The position numbers and the translations under genes were made by a program. Positions 20,384 to 28,683 of a stretch of 64,000 bases of DNA are shown piece after piece (positions within the stretch are counted from its first letter, which is position 1; each line of letters opens with the position of its first letter). Below the pieces are notes generated by a model. It was not told the DNA's origin. It ran no database searches and saw nothing but the letters and a program-made list of their open reading frames with translations. Source of the DNA: Chloroflexota bacterium (GTDB lineage Bacteria; Chloroflexota; UBA6077; FW602-bin22; JACPRP01); assembly GCA_023480885.1 (NCBI GenBank), contig JAMCWX010000046.1, positions 62,001 through 126,000 on the forward strand, in the 5' to 3' direction.

Positions 20384-20563
20384 GTGAAGCTAATCAAGTA
20401 TTGCCCTGTGTGTGGGGCTCCGCTAGTCATTAGGACGAACCGAGAGACAGAAGAGCAGTTTCTTGGATGCAGCCAATATCCAAATTGTAAGCATTCAGAG
20501 CCTCTTCCTGAGAGTATGAAGCTTATGGCGATGGGCGCTCAGATGCTGCCGGGATTTGAATGA
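20384..20563 (+). CDS. topoisomerase-type zinc-finger mini-protein
   Basis: 59 residues from GTG 20384 after GGAGGTGAACC. CPVCGAPLVIRTNRETEEQFLGCSQYPNCKHSEPL is a complete four-Cys zinc finger of the kind at the C-terminus of bacterial topoisomerase I. A free-standing copy probably binds single-stranded DNA. It overlaps the next gene by ATGA. Confidence 0.7.
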   Translation: MKLIKYCPVCGAPLVIRTNRETEEQFLGCSQYPNCKHSEPLPESMKLMAMGAQMLPGFE

Positions 20564-20742
20564 GAGACCTGAATCAGCTCTACCGCTACTCTTGGCGCAA
20601 GTGGCCACATCAACAGAGAAACCACGGGCGACTTTGTAAGCTCCTGGCTTGTGGAAAGCTGAACAATGCGCTGGTAGAGTTTATCGACGACGGCGAGCAA
20701 GTCGTGATCGATCGAAGGGCTTTGAGGAAGGTGAGGAAATGA
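20560..20742 (+). CDS. small basic protein
   Basis: 60 residues from ATG 20560, overlapping both neighbours by 4 bp. Basic, with a WRKWPHQQRNHGRL segment and a VIDRRALRKVRK end. Possible nucleic-acid binder; unrecognised. Confidence 0.55.
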   Translation: MRDLNQLYRYSWRKWPHQQRNHGRLCKLLACGKLNNALVEFIDDGEQVVIDRRALRKVRK

Positions 20743-20909
20743 GACATCTACGCATCGGCTTATCCTGGTCTTTGGTGCCTTTCTTGGTGGGTTTTTTGAT
20801 TCTCTCGGCAATCAGTTGTTTTGGTGTCCTGATGCTCGCAGCCGCGATCGACGATTTATTGAGCAACGGGCGGCGGGATGTTGAGATTAAGGGCTACGAG
20901 GAGATGTGA
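20739..20909 (+). CDS. small membrane protein
   Basis: 56 residues from ATG 20739 (ATGA overlap with the previous stop). One long hydrophobic helix (LVPFLVGFLILSAISCFGVLMLAAAI) after a basic start, then a charged tail. Single-pass inner-membrane protein of unknown role. Confidence 0.6.
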   Translation: MRHLRIGLSWSLVPFLVGFLILSAISCFGVLMLAAAIDDLLSNGRRDVEIKGYEEM

Positions 20910-21349
20910 TGGCGCTACTTAACTATTCCACGACGATCAGCGTGGACAAGACACTAGGCGAGATTCAGGGCTTGCTCGCTAGGCACGGAGCGAGGTCAAT
21001 CTATACTGATTACGACGGGCAAGGAAACCCAACGGCGATATCGTTTCTCATTGCCACGGCGTTCGGGCAGCGAGAGTTCAGGCTACCCGCCAACATCAAA
21101 GCAGTCTACAAGGTGATGATGGAGCAGCGTCGACAGGGTAAGATTCAGCCGCGATTCGTCAACAAGGAACAGCCGGCTAGGGTCGGCTGGCGCATCATCA
21201 AGGACTGGCTGGAAGCCCAGCTCGCCATCATCGAAACGGAGATGGTCTCTTTCGACGAGGTTATGCTGCCTTATTTGATCGCCGACAGCGGCCACACGCT
21301 GTATCAGTTGATGGTGGAAAAGAGATTGGTTTTGCCAGAGCCGAGGTGA
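20909..21349 (+). CDS. conserved-type phage hypothetical protein
   Basis: About 146 residues from ATG 20909. The sequence type (TISVDKTLGEIQGLLARHGARSIYTDYDG...ISFLIATAFGQREFRLPANIK... ARVGWRIIKDWLEAQLAIIETEM...EVMLPYLI) is one I recognise from many phage early regions, always of unknown function. No catalytic motif is obvious. It forms part of a tightly overlapped operon with its neighbours. Confidence 0.65.
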   Translation: MALLNYSTTISVDKTLGEIQGLLARHGARSIYTDYDGQGNPTAISFLIATAFGQREFRLPANIKAVYKVMMEQRRQGKIQPRFVNKEQPARVGWRIIKDWLEAQLAIIETEMVSFDEVMLPYLIADSGHTLYQLMVEKRLVLPEPR

Positions 21350-21352
21350 GGA

Positions 21353-21532
21353 ATGATGCTAACAACGCGAACCTTTGAGCAGATCGATGTCGAATACCAG
21401 TCTATCCGCACCCAGCTCCTGGAAAGCATTAAGCGTGGTGAGCTGCCCAAGAAGCGGATAGCGCTGAGAGAGAGGTACAGGAAGTTGGGAGAGGAACGGG
21501 AAAAGGCGAGCAAATCTAAGCAGGAGGGTTGA
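21353..21532 (+). CDS. 59-residue basic helical protein
   Basis: Not in the track on this strand. It starts at ATG 21353 or 21356, close behind GAGGTGAGGA. Basic and helical (TFEQIDVEYQSIRTQLLESIKRGELPKKRIALRERYRKLGEERE). Ends 2 bp before the sigma-like gene, whose Shine-Dalgarno AGGAGGG lies in its last codons. Confidence 0.55.
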   Translation: MMLTTRTFEQIDVEYQSIRTQLLESIKRGELPKKRIALRERYRKLGEEREKASKSKQEG

Positions 21533-21533
21533 T

Positions 21534-21782
21534 GTGATCGAATTGTCCGACATAACTAACAACATTCCTGACGCAGATCCACAAGTTGATCCTGAGAAGG
21601 CGAACGCCTTTGAGACGCTGCTGGAACTTCTCAACCCTGCTGAGCGGGAAGTCGTTGACTTGCGTTTCCGTGCAGGAATGAAGGTGGTGGAGATTGCTAC
21701 AGAGCTTTCTGTCTCTGAGCGCACCGTGATTAGACGCCTCAAAAGAGCATATGGGAGAGTGCGAGAGTGGGTGAGGGAGTGA
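21534..21782 (+). CDS. sigma-70 region 4-like HTH regulator
   Basis: 82 residues from GTG 21534 after AGGAGGGTTGAT. The C-terminal half LNPAEREVVDLRFRAGMKVVEIATELSVSERTVIRRLKRAYGRVREW is a sigma-70 region 4 / LuxR-type HTH. No region 2 is present, so it is not a full sigma factor. Last regulator before the packaging genes, so it may act as a late-gene activator or adaptor at phage promoters. That role is inferred from position. Confidence 0.7.
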   Translation: MIELSDITNNIPDADPQVDPEKANAFETLLELLNPAEREVVDLRFRAGMKVVEIATELSVSERTVIRRLKRAYGRVREWVRE

Positions 21783-22168
21783 CTGACAAATTCTCTTCCG
21801 ACTGGGCCGACACAAAAGAAGGCCCTTGTCCACACAAACAGGGGGAGAACTGGACTTGCGATTGGCACAGAGCCTTCGGGCCAATCATCTGCAATCTTGT
21901 CGATATGGAGCTTGGCGCTAAGACCTGTCGACGTTTCTACCGGATGTGCGAGTTGCGTGAGTTGATGCCTGAGTTGTGGGGCAAACCTTGTTGCATCGAG
22001 TGGGCAGTCTTGATGTTGAATTGTGCTGAGGAGGATGGCCACATGGCCGGCGTGGTGGATGTGCGTATCTACCCGAACGACGGGAAAAATGTATGGCGCA
22101 ACTACAAGCGGGTGAGGCTGAGGCATTGTCCGTTTTGTGGGGCGGAAAAGCCACAGAGAGGAAAGTGA
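21779..22168 (+). CDS. Cys-rich phage protein with CPFCG ribbon
   Basis: 129 residues from GTG 21779 (GTGA overlap with the previous gene). Many cysteines: CPHKQGENWTC, CNLV, CRRFYRMCEL, CCIEW and RLRHCPFCGAEKP. The last is the zinc-ribbon end typical of small phage proteins of unknown function. Metal binding is likely. The 3' end overlaps a possible extended -10 for the next gene. Confidence 0.55.
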   Translation: MTDKFSSDWADTKEGPCPHKQGENWTCDWHRAFGPIICNLVDMELGAKTCRRFYRMCELRELMPELWGKPCCIEWAVLMLNCAEEDGHMAGVVDVRIYPNDGKNVWRNYKRVRLRHCPFCGAEKPQRGK

Positions 22169-22174
22169 TATAAT
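22166..22174 (+). promoter_or_regulatory. possible extended -10 promoter
   Basis: TGA-TATAAT, a consensus -10 with upstream TG, about 29 nt before the TTG start at 22203. No convincing -35. Confidence 0.35.
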
Positions 22175-22202
22175 AGGCAGAATTGGACACCAGGAGGTTA
22201 CA

Positions 22203-22394
22203 TTGGAATCGCAGGAAATGGGTACTTGTGAAGTGTGCGGCAAGCCTGCTACTTCGATTGTTGTTGATCTGAAAGAAGTGTACGATCCTCATTTCCGTCA
22301 GTGGGAGCCCCATTCTCAACACAAGTTTTGCGATGAGCATAAGCGGCCAAGTCTACGTTATTCAGTACTTGGGAGAATTCAAGAGTCCATTTGA
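22203..22394 (+). CDS. small zinc-ribbon protein
   Basis: 63 residues from TTG 22203, about 6 nt after CAGGAGG; ATG 22218 is an alternative. CEVCGKPATSIVVDLKEVYDP...HKFCDEHKR forms a CxxC...CxxH zinc ribbon. Unknown function. Confidence 0.6.
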   Translation: MESQEMGTCEVCGKPATSIVVDLKEVYDPHFRQWEPHSQHKFCDEHKRPSLRYSVLGRIQESI

Positions 22395-22632
22395 GGTGCG
22401 CAAATGTTCAACTACAGTGAAGGGATGGGCCAAGGAAACAGGCATTGCGTTTGGCTGGTTTTCAAGGCAGATCGGAGAGGCGGACGTGCTCGTATTTCGC
22501 ATCGGTTGCGAGATGTGCGGATTTTTTGTTGAGAAGTCTATCAGTCCGATTGAGATTCGTTTCTATCGTGGCGGCGTAGTCGACTTTCAATCCCAGGTCA
22601 GAAAAGTTCAGGCGAGAGGTTGGGCGGCATAG
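22333..22632 (+). CDS. possible small protein overlapping the previous gene
   Basis: 99 codons from ATG 22333, overlapping the preceding gene by 62 bp. The part after residue 20 (FEVRKCSTTVKGWAKETGIAFGWFSRQIGEADVLVFRIGCEMCGFFVEK) looks protein-like with a CEMC pair. There is no clear start site, and two other frames are also partly open here, so the locus may carry a frameshift. Confidence 0.35.
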   Translation: MSISGQVYVIQYLGEFKSPFEVRKCSTTVKGWAKETGIAFGWFSRQIGEADVLVFRIGCEMCGFFVEKSISPIEIRFYRGGVVDFQSQVRKVQARGWAA

Positions 22633-22675
22633 CTGTCCGCATTGGCTGGACTTCCGCACTAAACGAGGCGAATAC

Positions 22676-22795
22676 GTGCCAGGCGATGAGGGCGTTTTCC
22701 CCTTTGAAGATTTATCTGATGAGACCCGTAAATGGTTGGTAGAACTGCGTATTCGCAAGATGAAAGGCGAACTAAACCTCGATTGCCCCGACTGA
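22676..22795 (+). CDS. 39-residue acidic peptide
   Basis: Open from GTG 22676 behind GAGGCGAATAC. It encodes VPGDEGVFPFEDLSDETRKWLVELRIRKMKGELNLDCPD. The frame is open upstream (CPHWLDF...) without a start codon, again suggesting a broken or frameshifted larger gene. Low confidence. Confidence 0.3.
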   Translation: MPGDEGVFPFEDLSDETRKWLVELRIRKMKGELNLDCPD

Positions 22796-22845
22796 CTTTG
22801 CAAACTTTCCCCCTAAAACCTGTCACTTTTTGCCTGTCAAGTCTG

Positions 22846-22851
22846 TATACT
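22846..22851 (+). promoter_or_regulatory. possible late-operon promoter -10
   Basis: TATACT in an AT-rich gap, about 30 nt before the first gene of the packaging/structural block. The -35 is weak (TCACTT at 17 nt). Confidence 0.35.
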
Positions 22852-22882
22852 TAGTGTAGAGACAACAAACAGAGGTGCTCAG

Positions 22883-23479
22883 ATGACAGAGCTGAAAACC
22901 ATCCAGGCGAGAAATCCACGACGAATGAGTGCGCCGCCAATCGCACGACGTGAAATAAATGCGAAACTCGACGAAAGCGCTTTAGAACAACTTGACCGAA
23001 TTGAGCGAGAAGCCGACCTGGAAGAGAGTGGGAAACCAGTTTCCAAGAGAGCTGATCCCATCCCCTTTCAACCCGTGCCGATAGCGCCAAGCGCTCCAGG
23101 TTCAACGCTGACTGATACGACGGTTCCCTGGACGCCCTCACTACAGCCGACACAGCAGCCGGCCGGCGATTGTGTTGGCCAGCTAATCGCACAGGGTTTC
23201 TCCGAGGAGCAGGCGCAGATGGTCTGTCAGCAATTCGACGTGGGGAATATAGCTGCATCCCTCTTGCAAGAAGAGGACGACGACTCATCTGGTCTTATGC
23301 TCAGTCCGATCATAAACACGAAGCGAGTGCGTCCCTCTGTGCTATCTGCAAAAGAGGAAAAGAGCCCAGAGCGATTTGCTATACTCTTCGCCTGGGTGAG
23401 AAAAGAGTATCCTAGCTTCACTCGCGAAGCGCAGATAGAGATAACACGGAAAGCACTTTCCGTGAATACTGAGGAGTAG
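22883..23479 (+). CDS. hypothetical protein with UBA-like segment
   Basis: 198 residues from ATG 22883. Basic N-terminus, Pro/Thr-rich middle, then a three-helix segment GDCVGQLIAQGFSEEQAQMVCQQFDVGNIAASLL that resembles a UBA-like helical bundle, an acidic EEDDDSS linker and a helical end. First gene of the block leading to the terminase. Possibly a packaged or head-associated protein; no family recognised. Confidence 0.6.
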   Translation: MTELKTIQARNPRRMSAPPIARREINAKLDESALEQLDRIEREADLEESGKPVSKRADPIPFQPVPIAPSAPGSTLTDTTVPWTPSLQPTQQPAGDCVGQLIAQGFSEEQAQMVCQQFDVGNIAASLLQEEDDDSSGLMLSPIINTKRVRPSVLSAKEEKSPERFAILFAWVRKEYPSFTREAQIEITRKALSVNTEE

Positions 23480-23505
23480 ATAAGTTCAACCTACGAGGTG
23501 TTATA

Positions 23506-24030
23506 ATGCCAGCACGCATTTCACAGAATAGACACGACGGGCCTGGCGCTCAGGCATTCGAGCGTTTTATGGAAGCGATGATAAAAGGCGAGGGGGACGA
23601 CGATCCTGACGAGTTGACCTTGAAGCGAATGGCCCAGAAGATAGAGGACATCAAGCAGGTTTTCCGCGAACGGGCATTGGGCCAGCAGGACGCGCAGGCC
23701 GATGCAGTGTATTCCGTGAGTGAGCACATTTCCTGTGAGAGCTGCTCTCTCTGGAATGACGAGAAGCGTCGCTGCAAGGTCGAAGCAAATCTTGCCGGCG
23801 ATGCCCTCATGGCACGCGTTCTTGCCAAGGGTTGCAATGTTTATTCGAAGCGTTCAAGCGCGATGACACTGCGACCTGTTGGTGCAATTCGCCAAGCATC
23901 GGTGGCTGGCGACATCAAGCGAGAGGCGCAGAAGCAGCCTGAGAAGCAGCCTGAGAAGCCGAATGTAGAGGGCGGCTTCGCAGTGCTGAATGCTTCCCAT
24001 CGCAATGCGCCGATCCGTAGGAGGGAATAA
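23506..24030 (+). CDS. hypothetical protein with CxxC motif
   Basis: 174 residues from ATG 23506 (GAGGTG 6 nt upstream). Helical first half, then SCESCSLWNDEKRRCKVEAN with three cysteines, and a disordered tail with QPEKQPEKP repeats. Ends directly at the start of the next gene. Unknown, probably head-related by position. Confidence 0.6.
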   Translation: MPARISQNRHDGPGAQAFERFMEAMIKGEGDDDPDELTLKRMAQKIEDIKQVFRERALGQQDAQADAVYSVSEHISCESCSLWNDEKRRCKVEANLAGDALMARVLAKGCNVYSKRSSAMTLRPVGAIRQASVAGDIKREAQKQPEKQPEKPNVEGGFAVLNASHRNAPIRRRE

Positions 24031-25512
24031 ATGGCTCGAAGATTCTCAATGGTCAATCTCTGGCCAGTGGTTAATTACGATGAGAAGATGGAGCGAACCG
24101 CCGAGAGGAATCGCGTTAGCTATGTGCTTGGCGAGAACGACACGCCAGTCGACGAGAAAATCGCTAGTTGCGAGGATGCGGGGTGCCGCTTCTGTGACGA
24201 TTCTGAACTTGCCTGCCACGAGAACGTAGAGCAGCCTGTCTCGCTTGCTCAGGTTGCGAGTTGTGTCAGGTGGGAGAACGGCACGGCCCAAAGAAAGAGC
24301 GTCGCTCTTTCCGAAGAGTTTCAAGCCGTTGTTGACAGCCTGTCGGGTGCCGTTAGGGATGCAGCCAAGCGACTTGAAAAAGTAGCTTCTGATTTGTATT
24401 ATTCCGAGGATAAGCTGACAGGCGTTGATAACTTGTCTGTTGATAACTTGTCTAGCGTCGTGCGTGAGGTTTCTGATATCGGTCAGGGTTTGATGGATTC
24501 TGCGGACAATGTATGGCCGTCGTTGAAATTGCCTAAGGCTAGCGGGAAAGAGACTGCCGTGTCAGACAAGCAAAACGAATCTTCTATGAGACTTGCCCAT
24601 CCTCACATTGCCACTGTCGCGGCTCAGTTGCGCTTGTCTGGTTACGGCCAATCCTTAATCAATCGCATCGTCGCCTCTTCGTCGCCAGCTTTTCTCTTCC
24701 GTATTGCCGAGTGCGCCAAGACCGGTCGCAGGATACCTGAAGCCATTATTATGGCTCAGCTAGCAAGGCAATCAGCCGACCAGTTAAAAAACACCTGGGA
24801 GGATTTCAAGGCTGGCCGAAGGGTTGCTAGTAAACTCCAGCGTGTCAGTTACGACACTTACGAGCAGAAGTTTGATGCTGAGCGGGGCATATTGGCATCG
24901 AACTTGGCCTACCTGGGCAGGAGAGCTGACGATTTGCGTCGCGCCGATATCGCCTCTGCCTCTCAATTCTTCGACGACATCCAGAAGGCATTGCAGGATG
25001 CAAACTCCTCTCTGGTTGGTATGCTGGAAGCCTGGCAGCAATGGGATAATTACGAGCGCAGCGTGCCAGGCGATGAAAAGCAGACGGCAAGCAAGAAGCC
25101 TTCCAAGGATGTCAGGGCTAACAGGTACGTCGACGACATCATCGGGGACATGATGAGCGAGCCGGGCATGAAGTTGTCGCTGGACAGGTACGACTTTGAC
25201 GATATGGCCGACGAAGCCCTCAAGGCTACTCTGGGGAAAGCTGGGATGCAGGGGGCCTACGAGCTTGGCGACAACGGCGTTGAGCGAGGTGAAGCAACTG
25301 ATGAGGACATCATCGCCGATGCCAAGAAGCTAGGGGTAGATACCGAGGGCAGAAGCATCGCGGACATTGAAGCCGATGTATTGGCCCTGCTGACCTTCGA
25401 TGGAAGGGTCAACTTCCACGACGAGTTTACGGAGCGGGTGCATGATGTGATGCCCGACATTGCGTATGACTTGCGAGGCGAACGCAAGGCGCAGAAACCT
25501 GCGGGGGAATGA
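24031..25512 (+). CDS. large hypothetical virion-associated protein
   Basis: 493 residues. The start has a Cys-rich patch (CEDAGCRFCDDSELACHEN). The middle is largely helical (LSGAVRDAAKRLEKVASDLYYSEDK; ANLAYLGRRADDLRRADIASASQFFDDIQKALQD). The C-terminal part is acidic (DEDIIADAKKLGVDTEGRSIADIEADVLALL). It resembles internal head or cargo proteins in composition. No enzyme motif recognised. Confidence 0.6.
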   Translation: MARRFSMVNLWPVVNYDEKMERTAERNRVSYVLGENDTPVDEKIASCEDAGCRFCDDSELACHENVEQPVSLAQVASCVRWENGTAQRKSVALSEEFQAVVDSLSGAVRDAAKRLEKVASDLYYSEDKLTGVDNLSVDNLSSVVREVSDIGQGLMDSADNVWPSLKLPKASGKETAVSDKQNESSMRLAHPHIATVAAQLRLSGYGQSLINRIVASSSPAFLFRIAECAKTGRRIPEAIIMAQLARQSADQLKNTWEDFKAGRRVASKLQRVSYDTYEQKFDAERGILASNLAYLGRRADDLRRADIASASQFFDDIQKALQDANSSLVGMLEAWQQWDNYERSVPGDEKQTASKKPSKDVRANRYVDDIIGDMMSEPGMKLSLDRYDFDDMADEALKATLGKAGMQGAYELGDNGVERGEATDEDIIADAKKLGVDTEGRSIADIEADVLALLTFDGRVNFHDEFTERVHDVMPDIAYDLRGERKAQKPAGE

Positions 25513-25522
25513 GGAGATTGAA

Positions 25523-26260
25523 ATGCCAAATCAGGTTGACGATAAAAAGGCTCAGGGCGCTGAGAGAACTGCAGAGGCGGTTGTCGAGTTGAGAACACCT
25601 GACATCGTTTCCGATTTGCAGGAGTTCTTGCAGAACAAGCGCAAGATTGAGGAGTTACAATCGCAGGTCGAAGCGATAGAAGTCAGACAAGAGGCGATTA
25701 AAGGTCGCTTGCTGCCAACTCTCAAAGATATCGATGGTCATATGATTCGTTTTGGAGATGTGGCGTTCAAGTATCTCAAGACATCGCGTACAACTGTTTC
25801 TTGGAAAGAGGCATTCAAACTGGTGTTATCCAAGGTGAACGCTCAGACCAAGGCTGTCATGGAACAGACTGTCAAGGATATGTCCAAGACGACCGAATAT
25901 GAGAACATCAAACTTGATGTGGCTCGGAAGAACCTTTCTGCTGGCCCACTTGATTTCCTGAGGGATATCTGGGATAAACTCACTGGAATGTGGCAGAAGT
26001 TCAGTGACTTCCTGAGCAACGCGACGGATGAGTTGGAGAGCTTGGGTGAACCGCCTGTGCCAGAGGAGGCGCAAGCCTCTCGCAATCCCCTTGTGAGGAT
26101 GGATGCTGAATCGGAGTCGGCGGCTAACGAGTTCCTTGCTGATTACAGGGAGCATCGGGAGAGGTGCGCGGAGAGGTGCAAGCAGAATCGTTGGAGTGCA
26201 TCTAATTGTCAGCGTGTTGGATTGACGCCGATAAAGCGGACTAGGTACGGGGACGCTTAG
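25523..26260 (+). CDS. hypothetical helical protein
   Basis: 245 residues from ATG 25523 after GAGGAGATTGAA; the track start overlaps the preceding gene. A predicted coiled coil lies at residues 25-60 (IVSDLQEFLQNKRKIEELQSQVEAIEVRQEAIKGRLLP). A later Trp-rich helix reads FLRDIWDKLTGMWQKFSDFL, and the C-terminus is CAERCKQNRWSASNC. Directly upstream of the terminase small subunit. Function unknown. Confidence 0.6.
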   Translation: MPNQVDDKKAQGAERTAEAVVELRTPDIVSDLQEFLQNKRKIEELQSQVEAIEVRQEAIKGRLLPTLKDIDGHMIRFGDVAFKYLKTSRTTVSWKEAFKLVLSKVNAQTKAVMEQTVKDMSKTTEYENIKLDVARKNLSAGPLDFLRDIWDKLTGMWQKFSDFLSNATDELESLGEPPVPEEAQASRNPLVRMDAESESAANEFLADYREHRERCAERCKQNRWSASNCQRVGLTPIKRTRYGDA

Positions 26261-26297
26261 CCTTATTGCTGAGGGAAGTTGCCGAGGGAAGTTGCCA

Positions 26298-26837
26298 ATG
26301 CCAGGGAAAGTGCCTTCAGAGGTAGCAAGGGAACGGGAAATGCGCGCCTGGGAGATGCGCCAGAAGTACTTCACGCATCGGGAGATAGCTGCGGTTCTTG
26401 GCGTTACCCATCAGGCCGTTACGGCGATGCTTCATCGAATGGCCAAGCGTTACCTTGCCAAGAGTGACCAACTCATTGAGACCGAAAAGTTCACTCAACT
26501 TGAGCGCTTAGAACGTATCGCCCAAGAGGCAGAGTTGGCCTGGGAACGCAGCAAGCTAGACGCTGAGAAGATCGTTACTATCATGGGTCGGCAGATTGTC
26601 AAGAAGGATGGCACCATGATCAATTTGCCTGATGAGGTGAGAACAGAACGAGTAGCCCAGGCCGGCGATCCGCGTTTCATGGAGCAACTTCGAGGAGCCT
26701 TGGCCGACGTCCGTAAGATTTGGGGTATCGATGCTCCGAGCAAGACCGAGTTGACAGGTAACAAAGAAAAGCCCGTGGTCATTAAGACGGTCGTGGCTGA
26801 GATTCCTGCAGGATTGGCTGAGGTCAACAATGTATGA
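26298..26837 (+). CDS. terS: terminase small subunit-like protein
   Basis: 179 residues from ATG 26298 after GAGGGAAGTTGCCA. Residues about 25-60 are an HTH (YFTHREIAAVLGVTHQAVTAMLHRMAKRY), followed by a helical oligomerisation stretch (ERLERIAQEAELAWERSKLD). Position immediately before the large terminase with a 4-bp overlap supports the packaging-site recognition role. Confidence 0.75.
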   Translation: MPGKVPSEVAREREMRAWEMRQKYFTHREIAAVLGVTHQAVTAMLHRMAKRYLAKSDQLIETEKFTQLERLERIAQEAELAWERSKLDAEKIVTIMGRQIVKKDGTMINLPDEVRTERVAQAGDPRFMEQLRGALADVRKIWGIDAPSKTELTGNKEKPVVIKTVVAEIPAGLAEVNNV

Positions 26838-28117
26838 GTGGCTTTTGGGATGTAACGCCGAAGGGCGAGATGCGTTTACACTTGCACGAGGGACAGGCGA
26901 GGGCATGGCTTTCCAAAAGGCGCTTCGTTTTTATGTTGGCAGGCACCCAGTCCGGAAAAACTGTATTTGGCCCGCATTTCCTGTACAGGGAGATAAGAGA
27001 GACTGGCCCGGGCGATTATCTGGCTGTCACGCCGACCTTTCCGCTTTTGAAGTTGAAGATGCTGCCCGAATTCCTGGCGCTTTTCAGGGACACGCTGCGC
27101 CTAGGCGAATGGAAAGCGGGAGACAGGGTATTCCAGTTTCACAGGGAGCCGACGCGGGTAATCTTCGGCAGCGCCACGCATCCAGAGAGCCTGGAAAGCG
27201 CCACAGCCAAAGGAGCCTGGCTCGACGAAGTGGGGCAGGACGATTTCAAGCTAGATTCGTGGGAAGCAATCCTCCGGCGACTGTCGCTGCATAGGGGGCG
27301 AGTGTTGGGGACAACGACCTTGTATAACGTGGGTTGGCTGAAGCAACAAATCTACGATCCCTGGTTGAGGGGTGATTCAGACATCGACGTGATTCAGTTT
27401 GATAGTCTGGCTAATCCCGCCTTTCCCCGTGACGAATACGAACGCGCCCAACGCACGCTTCCCAACTGGAAGTTTCGCCTTTTCTACCAGGCACTCTTTA
27501 CGCGCCCAGCGGGAATGATTTACAGTGATTTCGTCGACGAGTACCGTGAGCAGGGCGGACACAAGGTTACACCGTTTCCGATTCCATGGCAGTGGCCGTG
27601 CTATGTCGGCGTGGACTTTGGCCCAGTGCACACAGCGCTTGTCTGGGTAGCCGAGGACAACACCCGTTACCCAAGCGCGTTTTACGTTTACAGGGAGAGC
27701 TTGGAAGGGGGCAAGACCAATCGCCAACACGCAATGCAAGCTCTGGGCCTTGCCAGGCAAGAGAACGTCGTTAAGTGGTTTGGCGGCGCCAAGTCAGAAG
27801 GTGCACTTCGCGAGGAGTGGGAGTTGGCAGGTGTGCCAGTCCAGGCTCCCTTTGTCAGTGAAATCGAGTTACAGTTGGATAAGGTCATCGAGTTGTTGAA
27901 GCAGCATCGGCTATTCGTCTTCGACACATGTAAGGGCCTCCTGGACGACATTGCAACGTACAGTCGAAAGGTGGACGCAAGCGGACAACCGACAGACGAG
28001 ATTCGTGATGACAACAAGTATCACTATGGCGCTGCTCTGCGTTACGTCATAAGTGGGCAGCTGGAGGCGACGCAGAACCAGGGTATCGTGCTTGGTGTTA
28101 GAATGAGGAGGCGATAA
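26834..28117 (+). CDS. terL: terminase large subunit
   Basis: 427 residues from ATG 26834. The ATPase has Walker A LAGTQSGKT (about 36-43) and Walker B-like KGAWLDEVGQDDF; the motif III-like region is LGTTTLYN. The nuclease domain starts at CYVGVDFGPVHTALVWV (first catalytic Asp), and a later DDNKYHYGAALRY resembles its final acidic motif. It cuts concatemers and translocates DNA through the portal encoded at 29044. Confidence 0.92.
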   Translation: MSGFWDVTPKGEMRLHLHEGQARAWLSKRRFVFMLAGTQSGKTVFGPHFLYREIRETGPGDYLAVTPTFPLLKLKMLPEFLALFRDTLRLGEWKAGDRVFQFHREPTRVIFGSATHPESLESATAKGAWLDEVGQDDFKLDSWEAILRRLSLHRGRVLGTTTLYNVGWLKQQIYDPWLRGDSDIDVIQFDSLANPAFPRDEYERAQRTLPNWKFRLFYQALFTRPAGMIYSDFVDEYREQGGHKVTPFPIPWQWPCYVGVDFGPVHTALVWVAEDNTRYPSAFYVYRESLEGGKTNRQHAMQALGLARQENVVKWFGGAKSEGALREEWELAGVPVQAPFVSEIELQLDKVIELLKQHRLFVFDTCKGLLDDIATYSRKVDASGQPTDEIRDDNKYHYGAALRYVISGQLEATQNQGIVLGVRMRRR

Positions 28118-28408
28118 TTGTTGGCTAAATCTGGGCCAATGGTGAATGAGACGGCGCCTTCGGAGACTGTATCTGTGCCTTCTTTGTCGGCATTGACTGT
28201 CGGCCTGAGCCAAGAAGAGCAGGAAATAGTCCATCACTTGCGTTCTCTTATTGGCCATCTCCCTACAGGTTGGGGGGATATCACGTGTACGATTCAAGTG
28301 CGCGATAATCGAATTGCCCACTTCCGAGCAAATTTGATGATGGATGTAGCTGTTGGCAAAGTGCGACGTGAGAGTGCCGACATGGCGCTGAAGGGGGCAA
28401 GAAGATGA
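28118..28408 (+). CDS. small hypothetical protein after terminase
   Basis: 96 residues from TTG 28118, 6 nt after AGGAGG. Disordered Ser/Pro-rich start and a compact C-terminal half (ITCTIQVRDNRIAHFRANLMMDV). Overlaps the next mini-gene by ATGA. Unknown function. Confidence 0.6.
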   Translation: MLAKSGPMVNETAPSETVSVPSLSALTVGLSQEEQEIVHHLRSLIGHLPTGWGDITCTIQVRDNRIAHFRANLMMDVAVGKVRRESADMALKGARR

Positions 28409-28581
28409 TTTGCTGTCGTTTCTGCAAGTTCTTCGATGTGCAGGTCGGTAAAATCGGATACTGCACTCATCCGAGGCGCTACGATAAGTTCACGAATGCC
28501 AACTTTACCTGTGCCAGATTCGAAGGGGCGGGGATGCGCCCCGCAGATGCAGTAGAGCAACAAGTAGCGGTTGGCGCATAA
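28405..28581 (+). CDS. 58-residue Cys-rich protein
   Basis: Too short for the track. ATG 28405 overlaps the previous stop. CCRFCKFFDVQVGKIGYCTHP...FTCARF is a spaced four-to-five-Cys pattern seen in small phage metal-binding proteins. The stop lies at the upstream edge of leader element A. Confidence 0.6.
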   Translation: MICCRFCKFFDVQVGKIGYCTHPRRYDKFTNANFTCARFEGAGMRPADAVEQQVAVGA

Positions 28582-28603
28582 TCCGGTCAACTAAATAACT
28601 AAT

Positions 28604-28675
28604 CGGTTGTCGAAGAACGAAGCCGACTTGTCCAGTCCTTTTCAAGAAGGGGTAGTAGGTCGGCTATTTGTTTGA
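28604..28675 (+). promoter_or_regulatory. conserved leader element, copy A
   Basis: The 16-mer TTGTCGAAGAACGAAG (28607-28622) runs into hairpin AGCCGAC/GTCGGCT (28621-28665), followed by ATTTGTTT. The same layout recurs at 39892 and 56363. A -10-like CATAAT lies 21 nt before the CGG that opens the element. The next gene (28684) begins just after the T-rich tail. Confidence 0.65.
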
Positions 28676-28683
28676 GGTGAGAA

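Noticed and set aside
23498-23506. TG-T-TATAAT overlapping the start codon at 23506 as a promoter for leaderless translation
   Set aside because: GAGGTG six nt before the ATG already explains the start. The similarity to the boxes at 2 and 50705 is weak evidence for a promoter in mid-operon.
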